Source: Deltaproteobacteria bacterium
GTDB lineage: Bacteria; Desulfobacterota; DSM-4660; Desulfatiglandales; Desulfatiglandaceae
Reading direction: 5' to 3'
Assembly (NCBI GenBank): GCA_019307815.1
Contig: JAFDIV010000001.1
Location: forward strand, 62,001-126,000
DNA: 64,000 nt
Both the position numbers and the translations under genes were made by a program. Of this stretch, positions 7,864 to 19,674 are shown in pieces. Within the stretch, counting starts at the first letter, position 1; each line of letters opens with the position of its first letter. The notes under the pieces were generated by a model. That model was not told the DNA's origin. It did not search any database and saw nothing but the letters and a program-made list of their open reading frames with translations.

Positions 7864-8427
7864 CTATGAAATCTTATATTTTTTTTGTCCTTCCACGTAA
7901 AGGTCATTTCCAAAAGGGTCATTCACAACAATGGCAGGGAGCCTATCAACGCGCAGCCGGCGAATAGCCTCAGGTCCCAGGTCCTCATAGGCAATGACCT
8001 CTGCCTCTCTCACCACCGTGGAGATGAGGGCGCCGGCCCCCCCGATGGCGGCCATGTATACCGCCTTGTGCCTTTTTATGGCCTTTACCACCTCTTCTGA
8101 GCGGCGTCCCTTGCCTATCATGCCTTTGAGCCCTAGCTCCAGCAATTTCGGGGTATATGGGTCCATCCTATAGCTGGTGGTAGGTCCGGCAGCACCTATG
8201 ACCCGGCCAGGGGGGGCGGGTGAGGGCCCCACATAGTAAATTACCTGACCCTCGATAGAAAAAGGCAACGGCTCATTTGCCTCGATAAGCTGGATGAGCC
8301 GCTTGTGTGCGCTGTCCCTGGCAGTATATATGAGCCCGCTGATTGTGACCTGGTCTCCTGCCCTCAGTGACCTCACATCTTTATTTGACAGAGGTGTTTC
8401 AAGATGAATGCTTTTACTCAAACTCAT
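7864..8427 (-). CDS. fumB: Class I fumarate hydratase, beta (C-terminal) subunit
   Basis: A 187-aa protein matching the beta domain of iron-sulfur class I fumarases and tartrate dehydratases (fumarase C-terminal domain). It pairs with the alpha subunit encoded just upstream to interconvert fumarate and malate. Typical segments are LRAGDQVTISGLIYTARDSAHKR in broken form, AGPTTSYRMDPYTPKLLELG, MIGKG and LPAIVVNDPFGND. The frame is open to 8472, but that would overlap the alpha gene; the ATG at 8427 has GGGGGGT before it and lies 13 bases after the alpha stop. The two-gene arrangement is common in anaerobes and archaea. The symbol is used for the subunit role only. Confidence 0.88.
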   Translation of the reverse strand: MSLSKSIHLETPLSNKDVRSLRAGDQVTISGLIYTARDSAHKRLIQLIEANEPLPFSIEGQVIYYVGPSPAPPGRVIGAAGPTTSYRMDPYTPKLLELGLKGMIGKGRRSEEVVKAIKRHKAVYMAAIGGAGALISTVVREAEVIAYEDLGPEAIRRLRVDRLPAIVVNDPFGNDLYVEGQKKYKIS

Positions 8428-8440
8428 GGTGACCCCCCCA

Positions 8441-9280
8441 TTACAAGACAATCTCTTTGTGGCGGTTGGCATGACACTGGATGTTCACGGCCAGGGGAAG
8501 GCTTGCGATATGGCAGGGCATCATCAGGATATGGACGGCCAAGGAAGTGATTCGCCCGCCCAGGCCTCCTGGGCCCACCCCACTTTTATTGATTTCCTCC
8601 AGCAGTTCTGTTTCCATGGCATGGAGTTGTGGGTCAGGGTTGGGGGCGGATACGGGCCGCAAAATCGCCTTTTTTGCCAGGAGAGCACATTGCTCAAAGT
8701 TTCCACCTATGCCCACGCCCACAACAGTGGGTGGACATGGGTTGGGGCCAGCATTCACCACTGTCTGCACTATCTTTTCCTTTACGCCTTGCCATCCGGC
8801 CGATGGGGGCAGCATAAAGAGGGCACTCATGTTTTCGCTGCCTCCGCCCTTGGGCACGACCCATAATTTCAATTGATCACCCGGCACCAGATCCAGGTGG
8901 ATGATGACAGGGGTGTTGTCTCCTGTATTTTGCCTCGTGAATGGGTGGCAGAGGGACTTTCGTAGGAAGCCATCCCTGTATCCCATTCGTACCCCTTCTT
9001 CAATAGCCTCCCGGAAACCTCCATCCACGATCATTACATCCTGGCCCATTTGGGCAAAGATGACCACCAGCCCTGTGTCTTGACATAATGGGATTTCCTC
9101 TGTCTTTGCCAGTTGGGCGTTTTCTATCAGTCGGCCCAGGAGTTCTTTGCCAACCGGAGACTCTTCGTGGTTCCTCGCCCGGCGCAAGGCAGCCACCATA
9201 TCCTCACCCAACTCCAGATTTGCTCGAATGGCCGCCTCTTTTATCGCCTCGGTAATTGCTCTGGCTGAAATCTGACGCAT
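8441..9280 (-). CDS. fumA: Class I fumarate hydratase, alpha (N-terminal, [4Fe-4S]) subunit
   Basis: A 279-aa protein holding the [4Fe-4S] catalytic part of a class I (oxygen-sensitive) fumarase. Candidate cluster ligands are the cysteines in LCQDTGLVV, ANPCPPTVVG-type segment GPNPCPPTV and FEQCALLAKKA. Other family marks are FTRQNTGDNTPV and GGGSENMSALFMLPP. The start at 9280 (MRQISARAI) is chosen because GGAAAGGTG precedes it; the in-frame ATG at 9295 would place this ribosome site inside the gene. It forms an operon with the beta subunit. Role: TCA-type or reductive fumarate/malate interconversion. Confidence 0.9.
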   Translation of the reverse strand: MRQISARAITEAIKEAAIRANLELGEDMVAALRRARNHEESPVGKELLGRLIENAQLAKTEEIPLCQDTGLVVIFAQMGQDVMIVDGGFREAIEEGVRMGYRDGFLRKSLCHPFTRQNTGDNTPVIIHLDLVPGDQLKLWVVPKGGGSENMSALFMLPPSAGWQGVKEKIVQTVVNAGPNPCPPTVVGVGIGGNFEQCALLAKKAILRPVSAPNPDPQLHAMETELLEEINKSGVGPGGLGGRITSLAVHILMMPCHIASLPLAVNIQCHANRHKEIVL

Positions 9281-9340
9281 GATACACCTTTCCAAATGTC
9301 ATTGACTTTGCCCAGGCTCGGCAGTAAAAATACACAGATT

Positions 9341-9356
9341 TGGCTTGTTCAAGCCA
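9341..9356. promoter_or_regulatory. Perfect 16-bp palindrome between fumA and surE
   Basis: TGGCTTGTTCAAGCCA is nearly self-complementary (7-base arms TGGCTTG/CAAGCCA with a TT/AA centre). It lies 60 bases upstream of fumA and 123 bases upstream of surE, in the divergent gap. It could be an operator for a dimeric regulator; no regulator is known. Confidence 0.4.
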
Positions 9357-9478
9357 CACAATACATCACTAAGCTAGAGCCCGGCCTGTTGCATAGGGAA
9401 TATACAGCAGAAAAATCGGGATGGCAACGAAAAGCGGTAGCCTTGGTGTGAGAGCATCGTATAACGAGGCCAAAGATC

Positions 9479-10246
9479 ATGCGAATCCTTTTGACCAATG
9501 ATGACGGTATACACGCTCCGGGCCTGTTTGCCCTTTATGAGGCCTTTTCTCAGGATTATGAGGTGTCGGTTGTGGCACCTGAGACGGAAATGAGTGCAGT
9601 AGGTCATGCCATCACCCTCTCGCAGCCACTTCGAGTGCGGTCCGTTACCAAAGGAGGTCGATTCTATGGTTATGCAGTAAGCGGCACCCCTGCAGACTGT
9701 GTGAAGATAGCTGTAAAAGAGCTCCTAGACCATCCCCCTGATATGGTGCTCTCGGGCATCAATTTGGGGCGAAATGTGGGCATGGATATTTTGTATTCAG
9801 GGACCGTTTCGGCAGCAACAGAGGCGGCCTTTTTAGGGTTCAAGGCTGCGGCCATTTCCCTGGATACACGTAAAACCGAGGACTTCACTCTTGCTGCCCA
9901 GTTCAGCCGGGCGGTGGTCCGTTTTGTAATGGAAAATGGTCTTCGGGATGGTACGGCCCTGAATGTCAATATTCCTGCTCTGCCCCCTGAACAGATACAG
10001 GGAGTATGTTTTGCCCGCCAAGGCCTGTCACGGTTCGAGGAGCGCTTTGAGCGGCGCAATGATCCGAGAGGAAATGTGTATTATTGGCTTATGGGAGAGA
10101 CCACCATTGAAAACGGCACCCCTGATACGGACTTTGTGGCCCTGAAGAGCGGGATGATCACCATTACCCCAATTCATTACGACCTAACCTGTCGAGAGGA
10201 GCTGGAAAGGATACAGAAGCTCAGACCGCCGGCTATTGAGGTGTGA
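9479..10246 (+). CDS. surE: 5'/3'-nucleotidase SurE
   Basis: A 255-aa SurE-family phosphatase that removes phosphate from nucleoside monophosphates in the cytoplasm, using a divalent metal. The metal ligands Asp8 and Asp9 are visible in LLTNDDGIHAPGL, followed by SAVGHAITL, SGTPADCVKIA and the asparagine-containing SGINLGRNVG with LYSGTVSAATE. The length is normal. It stands alone, divergent from fumA; a hairpin lies after it. Confidence 0.95.
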   Translation: MRILLTNDDGIHAPGLFALYEAFSQDYEVSVVAPETEMSAVGHAITLSQPLRVRSVTKGGRFYGYAVSGTPADCVKIAVKELLDHPPDMVLSGINLGRNVGMDILYSGTVSAATEAAFLGFKAAAISLDTRKTEDFTLAAQFSRAVVRFVMENGLRDGTALNVNIPALPPEQIQGVCFARQGLSRFEERFERRNDPRGNVYYWLMGETTIENGTPDTDFVALKSGMITITPIHYDLTCREELERIQKLRPPAIEV

Positions 10247-10260
10247 TGGGCAAAGGAGTG

Positions 10261-10288
10261 CACAGGGCCCCCAAAAAGGGGCCCTGTG
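10261..10288. terminator. Perfect 11-bp hairpin between surE and the AtoE-type gene
   Basis: Arms 10261-10271 and 10278-10288 are exact reverse complements around a six-base loop. It lies between the converging ends of surE and the fatty-acid transporter gene, so it could serve both directions. There is no strong T-tract on either side. Confidence 0.5.
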
Positions 10289-10320
10289 GAAGATAATGGC
10301 CATGTTGTTGGGCTTTTTAC

Positions 10321-11715
10321 TTAGAAAATGGGCCAGAGGAGAAAGGCCCCGGAAGTTATGATAAAGTAGACAAAAAAGACCAACAGCAACCATCCCATGA
10401 TTTCCCTGAATTCCAACTTTGCCACCGCCAACATGGCAATGGCCCAGAAGGGCTGGATCATGTCAGTCATCATGTCACCCCAGGCATACGCTACAACAGC
10501 CTTGTTGGCCGCCACACCCAGTTGTTTTGCAGCAGGCAAGAGATAGGGGGCTGTGATCGCCCACTCTGAGCCGCCTGAGGGTATGAGATAGTTAAGCAGC
10601 CCTGCGTACCAGTACTCCACCAACAGGAATGTGCTGCCACTGCAGATGGCCACAAAGGCCTTGGTGAAGACCGTGGCTAGGGCGGTAAATTTAAACAGCC
10701 CAAAGATCCCCGCATAAAAGGGGAATTGGATAATAATTCCCCACACTGCCTTTCCCGCGTCTTCGGTGGCCTTGAGAAAGCTCCATGGCCGCCAATGGAA
10801 GAGGATCCCGAGCATCAGAAAGAACAGATTGATGTTATTCAGGTTAATGGCCTTGGCAAATCCCACATGGCTGATTTTCCATCCGAGCCACCAGAAGCCT
10901 CCTGCTGCTATGATGATATTCCAGCCCCACCACCAGTTGGCCCAAGAGGAAAAGCTTCCGTATCTTTCAGGCCTGGGAGGAGCTTCATAAAGCTTCAGCT
11001 TGCTCATAAGTTCAGGGGAGACCTTGAAGGTCTTTTCCTCAGAAGGGTGCATCAATGAAATGAGAATGGTGACCACAACAATAATAATGATAACCAAAAT
11101 AAGGTTGAACGGGGTGAATAGGGTCTGGGTGGTGGGGATGATGTCCGGTAGATATCCCCCTTTAATCAGAAAGTTGTTTGGTGTATTCACGAGCAAGGGG
11201 GCAGAGGCCGAAAGTCCCGCATGCCACGTGCAACCCAGACCCAGGTAGGCAGCAGCCACCAGTAGCCTATAGTCCACTTTTGGATTGTTTTTTACGATGT
11301 AAAGGGCAAACATGGCGCTTCCTATCAAGCTGAGACCCCAGTTTACCCAGGCAATGATCATGGAGAAAAGGGCCATGATCAAAATGGCCTGCCATGGCTT
11401 CTCCGTATTGGGCCAGCTGGACAGGCCATCAAGGATGCGCCTGATAGGCGGTGAACAGGCCAGGATGTATCCTGTCATCATGATTAGGCACATCTGCATG
11501 GCGAATTTCAATAGAACCCAGAAACCCTTGCCCCAAGCGATTACAGCCCCTGCAGGGCCCACGTCACCCCAGATGAGGGCCATTATAAAGGTAATGATGC
11601 TGAGAACCCAGACAATGACTAGGGCGTCTGGGATCCATCTCTCGGTCCAGTTTGTGAGCGCCCCACCCCAATCCTTTAAAAACTCCAAGCCTGATCGTTG
11701 GTTGCTTGCGGCCAT
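10321..11715 (-). CDS. Short-chain fatty acid transporter, AtoE family
   Basis: A 464-aa integral membrane protein with about 12 hydrophobic segments, matching the AtoE short-chain fatty acid transporter family. It should move short-chain acids such as butyrate or acetoacetate across the inner membrane. Family-like segments are WTERWIPDALVIVWVLSI, HAGLSASAPLLVNTPN and LIPSGGSEWAITAPYLLPAA. The ATG at 11715 is chosen because AAGGAGGT lies five bases before it; the frame extends to 11733 but without a site. No beta-oxidation or CoA-transferase gene is adjacent. Together with the PFOR gene upstream on the same strand, it suits an organism that takes up organic acids. Confidence 0.85.
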   Translation of the reverse strand: MAASNQRSGLEFLKDWGGALTNWTERWIPDALVIVWVLSIITFIMALIWGDVGPAGAVIAWGKGFWVLLKFAMQMCLIMMTGYILACSPPIRRILDGLSSWPNTEKPWQAILIMALFSMIIAWVNWGLSLIGSAMFALYIVKNNPKVDYRLLVAAAYLGLGCTWHAGLSASAPLLVNTPNNFLIKGGYLPDIIPTTQTLFTPFNLILVIIIIVVVTILISLMHPSEEKTFKVSPELMSKLKLYEAPPRPERYGSFSSWANWWWGWNIIIAAGGFWWLGWKISHVGFAKAINLNNINLFFLMLGILFHWRPWSFLKATEDAGKAVWGIIIQFPFYAGIFGLFKFTALATVFTKAFVAICSGSTFLLVEYWYAGLLNYLIPSGGSEWAITAPYLLPAAKQLGVAANKAVVAYAWGDMMTDMIQPFWAIAMLAVAKLEFREIMGWLLLVFFVYFIITSGAFLLWPIF

Positions 11716-11818
11716 GGTAACCTCCTTGGTCAAATGTTGTCCCTTTCCTGAGATAACAATCCGTTTTTACGGCCGAGGTCCCCTTATCACCCCCCCTCTC
11801 ACTTTCATGCCAAGGCGC

Positions 11819-11855
11819 AAAAAAAGACCCCTACAAGCTATTTTGCAGGGGTCTT
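11819..11855 (-). terminator. Rho-independent terminator of the PFOR gene
   Basis: Read on the minus strand, a 9-bp stem (AAGACCCCT/AGGGGTCTT, 11824-11832 with 11847-11855) is followed by a T-run (11819-11825 as A on the plus strand). It is about 190 bases after the PFOR stop codon and about 105 bases upstream of the AtoE-type gene, so the two are separate units. The rest of the 331-base gap shows nothing else. Confidence 0.8.
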
Positions 11856-12046
11856 GGCTGCTAAAAGGTTATTCACGATCCGGCCTTGGCCTAAATGGTT
11901 TTAGGATGGATCCACATAGTTTACTCCAGGATTCGCTTGAAGCATAGAGATATTATCATATTATGTCAAGGCAAAATATTTTGGCCATAACTATGGAATC
12001 GACTGTCCAAATGGGATTGGCCTGGGGTTTGTTCGGGGCCTTGGAG

Positions 12047-15580
<3,534 letters not shown>

Positions 15581-15701
15581 TCATCCTTTCTACAAACAAG
15601 TTCTGATGTATCAGTATGGGCCCATTGACTTGTGCTCAATGGTCCCTCTATACTTACAGGAAACTCGCATATGATGCAAGCACAACAATTAAGGGGGCAA
15701 A

Positions 15702-16175
15702 ATGAAGAGAGAGTATCCTTCCTGCCCCATACCTGCTGTTTCTGCTGTAATCTTTTCGGGTGATAACGTGCTATTGGTCAGAAGGGCACATGCCCCATCG
15801 CAGGGCCGGTGGAGCCTCCCAGGCGGAGTGGTTGAGCTTGGGGAGCCGCGACATGAGGCCCTCATAAGGGAAGTTTTCGAAGAGGTGGGGATAGAGATTG
15901 CAGTAAAGGGTTTGGTGGGCGTGTTTGATAGGATTGTACGGGACTATCAAGGTAGAGTCAGGTATCACTATGTAATTTTGGATTACTGGGCAGAGCACAT
16001 AAGGGGTACGGCAAGGGCGGGGTCAGATGCACAGGAGGTGAGGTGGGTTTCCCTTGACGAGCTTCAAGCCCTCCATGTGGGGGCAGAGACCGTTGCGGTT
16101 ATAGAAAGGACGTGGACCATGAGAGCACATAATGTGGTGGAAGCCCCCCTTGACCCCGTTATCTCCCAGGGCTGA
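15702..16175 (+). CDS. Nudix hydrolase
   Basis: A 157-aa Nudix-fold protein. The Nudix box (GX5EX7REUXEEXGU) is complete: GVVELGE, seven residues, then REVFEEVGI, at about residues 42-63. Such enzymes cleave nucleoside diphosphate derivatives; the N-terminal CPIPAVSAVIFSGDNVLLVRR and GRWSLPGG resemble ADP-ribose pyrophosphatase or MutT-like groups. The substrate is not predictable. The gene stands alone, divergent from PFOR. Confidence 0.85.
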   Translation: MKREYPSCPIPAVSAVIFSGDNVLLVRRAHAPSQGRWSLPGGVVELGEPRHEALIREVFEEVGIEIAVKGLVGVFDRIVRDYQGRVRYHYVILDYWAEHIRGTARAGSDAQEVRWVSLDELQALHVGAETVAVIERTWTMRAHNVVEAPLDPVISQG

Positions 16176-16217
16176 TGAATAGGAGCCAAAAGAAAGAATA
16201 GAAGAAGGGATTTATTT

Positions 16218-16844
16218 CTATTTGATAAAGTGCATAAAGCGTCTCCAGTGGGGCCATGACCAATATATGAGGAATGCCTTTCCCTTGACCGATTTCATGG
16301 GTACAAAGCCCCAATAGCGGCTGTCGTAGCTGTGGTCCCGGTTGTCCCCCATCACAAATAGATGGCCCTCAGGCACGGTGATAGGACCAAAGCGGGATTT
16401 TTCACTGACAGAAGACTCGCTGGTGTAATGGGCGTGTGTGTCCCGGAATAGTTTGCCATTAATATAAATCTTTTTTCCCACAATTTCTATGTGATCCCCT
16501 GGAAGGCCTATGACCCTTTTGATAAAGTCTTTACTTTTGTCCAAAGGAAAGATGAACACAATAACGTCTTCCCGATGAGGGGTACTTATGGGGATTATGG
16601 TCTTTCTTATGATGGGAAGCTTGACCCCGTAAATGAACTTGTTGACGAGGATATGATCACCCACCAATAGAGTAGGTTCCATGGAGCCCGAAGGGATCTT
16701 AAAGGCCTGAACCACAAAGGTCCGGATAAAAAGGGCAAGGATGATGGCGATGACCGCAGCTTCAGCGTATTCCCGGAACAAACTCTTTTTCTTGACGAGT
16801 ACCTTCTGAGCCGCTTTTCCCAACCTGGCCTCCTTTCTCAGCAT
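16218..16844 (-). CDS. lepB: Signal peptidase I
   Basis: A type I signal peptidase that removes signal peptides from exported proteins at the outer face of the inner membrane. With the start at 16844 it has 208 aa: a basic N-terminus, one transmembrane helix at about residues 28-45, then the catalytic serine Ser54 in IPSGSMEPTL and the general base Lys109 in DFIKRVIGLPGD; the last box is MGDNRDHSYDSRYWGFV. The frame is open to 16967, but the extra 41 residues lack family character. No strong ribosome site marks the chosen start, so the start is uncertain. It ends 42 bases from the Nudix gene, convergently. Confidence 0.92.
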   Translation of the reverse strand: MLRKEARLGKAAQKVLVKKKSLFREYAEAAVIAIILALFIRTFVVQAFKIPSGSMEPTLLVGDHILVNKFIYGVKLPIIRKTIIPISTPHREDVIVFIFPLDKSKDFIKRVIGLPGDHIEIVGKKIYINGKLFRDTHAHYTSESSVSEKSRFGPITVPEGHLFVMGDNRDHSYDSRYWGFVPMKSVKGKAFLIYWSWPHWRRFMHFIK

Positions 16845-17059
16845 GGGCTCGTGCCCAGTCAAATATTTTTGAGCTGGAATGTAATTAGAATGAAAAAGTT
16901 TGTAAAGCAAATTCTCAGACCTGCCGATAGTTAATATGGTTTTCGGGTGCGGGTGTTTGAAGAACAATGAAACAAGGATAGGCGACCACGGCGTAAAAAG
17001 GGAAAAGAGGTGTATTTCTTTACAAATTAATTAAAATTTAAATAACTGGTTAAAAATAG

Positions 17060-17087
17060 TTGACAGATATTTACATATGGATATACT
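17060..17087 (+). promoter_or_regulatory. Sigma-70 promoter of the pilMNOPQ operon
   Basis: TTGACA (17060-17065), 16-base spacer, TATACT (17082-17087), in an AT-rich region between lepB and the HTH gene. A start near 17094 gives a leader of about 44 bases to the GTG at 17138. Confidence 0.7.
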
Positions 17088-17137
17088 TAACGCCAATACG
17101 TCCTATAGGCCTCACCGGAAGGAGCTGGAGGGGGAGA

Positions 17138-17338
17138 GTGGCTCGAAACCTTGTAAAGGAGATCAGGGAAGAAAACCTTATGAGCAAGGCAGAACTGGCT
17201 CGTAAGGCAGGTGTGTCGCCTTTGACCATTGACAGGGTCGAAAAGGGCATGAACTGTCGCATGGAGACAAAACGCAAGATTATCCTCGCGCTGGGTTACA
17301 AGCTCTCAGACAAACATAAAATTTTCCCTGAGGATTAG
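17138..17338 (+). CDS. Small XRE-type helix-turn-helix protein at the head of the pil operon
   Basis: A 66-aa protein made almost only of a helix-turn-helix domain: ARKAGVSPLTIDRVEKG is a typical XRE recognition segment. The GTG at 17138 is preferred because GGAGGGGG lies just before it; an earlier in-frame start at 17060 overlaps the promoter's -35 box. The stop codon overlaps the GTG start of pilM (TAGTG), so the two are translationally coupled. A DNA-binding protein as first gene of the pilus operon suggests autoregulation, but this is inference. Confidence 0.7.
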   Translation: MARNLVKEIREENLMSKAELARKAGVSPLTIDRVEKGMNCRMETKRKIILALGYKLSDKHKIFPED

Positions 17339-18426
17339 TGTTATTACATATGGCTGTCCCCAGAAAAAATCAATTAGTAGGGCTGGATATAGGTTCGCAT
17401 TCTATCAAATTGGTGGAGATCGATCATAGCAAAAAGGGACCGATCCTAAAGAGCTTCGGGGTAATCGGGCTCCCACCTGATGCCATTGTTGAGGGATCCA
17501 TCAAGGAGATGGAAATTGTGGCATCTGCCATCAAGAACCTCTACCACAATCTTAAGGTCAAGAACAAGAAGGTTGCAACATCCATCTCCGGTTACTCGGT
17601 CATTGTAAAGAAGATAGAAGTTGCGGATAAAGAGGGGGCTGACCTAGAGAAGACCATCCATGAAAAGGCCGAGCAGTATATTCCCTTTGATATCAGTGAC
17701 GTAAACCTTGATTATGACCTTTTGTTGCCAAAGATCGAGCAAGAGGAGGCTTCAAAACCATCTTCGGGCAACAAAGAGGTGATGCTGGTTGCGGCCAAAA
17801 GGGATATGGTGGAGGAGTATGTGGACTTGGTCCAGTTGGCCGGGCTCCACCCCATGGTGATGGATGTGGATGCCTTTGCCCTTCAAAATGCCTTTGAAAT
17901 GAGCGCTGAAGAGCCACAAGGGTGTTATGCCTTGGTGAATATCGGGGCTGAGGAGCTGGGAATCAATGCCATAAAGAACGGCGTATCTATGTTTACCAGG
18001 GATTCCTCCTATGGCGGATCTCAGATCACCGAGGCAATCATGAAGGAATTGAAAATTGGGTTTGAGGAGGCCGAGAAGATAAAGCTGGGAGGGACCAAGA
18101 TAGAAAAGGAAAAGGCCATCCTGGAGGAAATCTTTACATCAGTGGTCTCCAGTTGGGCCCAAGAGATCAAACGGGCCCTTGACTTCTTGGCCACAACATA
18201 CCCGGACGAGACCATTGAGAAGGTGTTTCTAAGTGGAGGCTCTTGTAGGATACCGGGTTTTCAAAAATACCTGGAGATGGAAACAGGGATTCCAGTGGAG
18301 ATATTAAATCCCTTTGCAAATCTGATTATCAATGAGAAATACTTTGATCCTCAATATCTGAGTTATATGGCGCCACAGGCAGCCGTGGCAGTTGGATTGG
18401 CTCTTAGAAGCATTGGTGACAAATGA
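17338..18426 (+). CDS. pilM: Type IV pilus assembly protein PilM
   Basis: An actin-like ATPase of the inner-membrane alignment complex; it binds the cytoplasmic tail of PilN. The 362-aa protein opens with LVGLDIGSHSIKLVEID (phosphate-1 loop of the actin fold) and contains YALVNIGAEELGIN and VFLSGGSCRIPGFQKYLE, the matching phosphate-2 and adenosine loops. The GTG at 17338 overlaps the previous stop and has GAGG 5 bases upstream; an ATG at 17350 is an alternative but has no ribosome site. The stop overlaps the pilN start (ATGA). Confidence 0.93.
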   Translation: MLLHMAVPRKNQLVGLDIGSHSIKLVEIDHSKKGPILKSFGVIGLPPDAIVEGSIKEMEIVASAIKNLYHNLKVKNKKVATSISGYSVIVKKIEVADKEGADLEKTIHEKAEQYIPFDISDVNLDYDLLLPKIEQEEASKPSSGNKEVMLVAAKRDMVEEYVDLVQLAGLHPMVMDVDAFALQNAFEMSAEEPQGCYALVNIGAEELGINAIKNGVSMFTRDSSYGGSQITEAIMKELKIGFEEAEKIKLGGTKIEKEKAILEEIFTSVVSSWAQEIKRALDFLATTYPDETIEKVFLSGGSCRIPGFQKYLEMETGIPVEILNPFANLIINEKYFDPQYLSYMAPQAAVAVGLALRSIGDK

Positions 18427-19037
18427 TAAAGATCAATCTACTTCCATTTAGAGCGGCCAGAAAAAAGGAGAACATAAAGCGGCAGATTAGTGTTTATGTG
18501 CTCAGTGTGCTGCTACTGGTTTGTCTCATGGTCTTGGGCTTTCTGCGGCTTAATGGCACGTTAAACCAGGTTAGGGCGGAAAAGGCACGGAAGGCCAAGG
18601 AGCTGGCCAAGTACAAGGACACCAATAGACAACTGGCCAAAATAAAAAAGCGGATCAAGCAGATTAAGGCCAAATTGCAGGTGATTCGGAGTCTGGAAAA
18701 AGACAAGATAGGGCCTGTTCAGCTTTTAGATGAGATTGCCATGGCAGTGCCACGGGATAAGCTTTGGCTCAGGTCCCTCAAGGAACATAAAGGCAAGCTC
18801 AGCCTTGTGGGTACGGCCATGGACAATGAGACAGTGGCCCTTTTCATGAATAATCTGGAGGCCACGCCCCATATCAAGACCGTGGACCTCAAAAGGACCA
18901 AGCTTAAGGTTTTGAAGAAGTACAAGCTTAGTCTTACGGATTTCGAGTTGGATTGTAAGACCTACGCATACAAGGAGAAAAGGAAGGTACGGCCCGGGAA
19001 GTCCAAAGGAAGAAAGGGTTCGAGAAGGCGTAGGTAA
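18423..19037 (+). CDS. pilN: Type IV pilus assembly protein PilN
   Basis: A 204-aa bitopic inner-membrane protein. The N-terminus MIKINLLPFR is the conserved motif that docks onto PilM. A transmembrane helix follows at about residues 21-42, then a coiled coil (rich in Lys/Ala/Leu) and a small periplasmic domain. The C-terminus ends in an unusually basic tail (GKSKGRKGSRRRR) of about 20 residues, which may be species-specific. It overlaps pilM by four bases and is followed by pilO after 37 bases. Confidence 0.92.
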   Translation: MIKINLLPFRAARKKENIKRQISVYVLSVLLLVCLMVLGFLRLNGTLNQVRAEKARKAKELAKYKDTNRQLAKIKKRIKQIKAKLQVIRSLEKDKIGPVQLLDEIAMAVPRDKLWLRSLKEHKGKLSLVGTAMDNETVALFMNNLEATPHIKTVDLKRTKLKVLKKYKLSLTDFELDCKTYAYKEKRKVRPGKSKGRKGSRRRR

Positions 19038-19074
19038 AATAGAAACCCATTGTGACAAATAGGTTTACGGAATT

Positions 19075-19674
19075 ATGGAAGAAGGCTCGCTGGTTGCAAA
19101 GGTTGAAAAGATCAAGATGCCTTACAGGCTTTTGATCTATTTTGGGACCCTGGTTCTACTGGCAGGTCTGTTTGTCTGGCTTGTGGTCTTGCCAAAGCAA
19201 GGAGAGATCAAGAGGACCAAAAAAGACATTGTTCGCATTGAGCGAAAACTGAACCAGGCCCGGATCCGTGCAAAAAACTTGAAGAAATTCAAGGCCGAGC
19301 TTAAGGAAGTAGATGCCCAATTTAAGGAGGCCTTAAAGCTTTTGCCCAATGAAAAGGAAATCCCCAGCTTACTTAGAAGCATAACCCAACTGGGTGCAGA
19401 TTCTGATTTGACCTTTGTACTATTCAGCCCAAAGAAGGAGCGGGTAAAGGCATTTTATGTGGAAATCCCCGTGGCCATGGAGGTGCAGGGCACTTATCAT
19501 AATGTGGCCACGTTTTTCTATAAGGTTGGAAGAATGGATCGGATCGTTAAGATATTGGATTTTTCCATGAAGCCAGTACACAAGAATTCCAATGTCTTGC
19601 TCACAAAGTGTACTGCTATGACATATCGGTTTAAGGGGAGCCCTAATGCAAAGCCCTCAAAAGGCAAGAAGTAG
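19075..19674 (+). CDS. pilO: Type IV pilus assembly protein PilO
   Basis: A 199-aa inner-membrane protein that forms heterodimers with PilN and bridges to PilP in the periplasm. It shows a short cytoplasmic start, one transmembrane helix at about residues 20-40, a coiled coil to about 100 and a ferredoxin-like periplasmic domain (LLRSITQLGADSDLTFVLF onwards, with VEIPVAMEVQGTYHNVATFF). It overlaps the pilP start by 29 bases. The start codon has only a weak ribosome site. Confidence 0.92.
   Translation: MEEGSLVAKVEKIKMPYRLLIYFGTLVLLAGLFVWLVVLPKQGEIKRTKKDIVRIERKLNQARIRAKNLKKFKAELKEVDAQFKEALKLLPNEKEIPSLLRSITQLGADSDLTFVLFSPKKERVKAFYVEIPVAMEVQGTYHNVATFFYKVGRMDRIVKILDFSMKPVHKNSNVLLTKCTAMTYRFKGSPNAKPSKGKK

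Noticed and set aside
8408-8876. Overlapping plus-strand frames across the fumarase genes
   Set aside because: Both are antisense shadows of the clearly conserved fumA gene.
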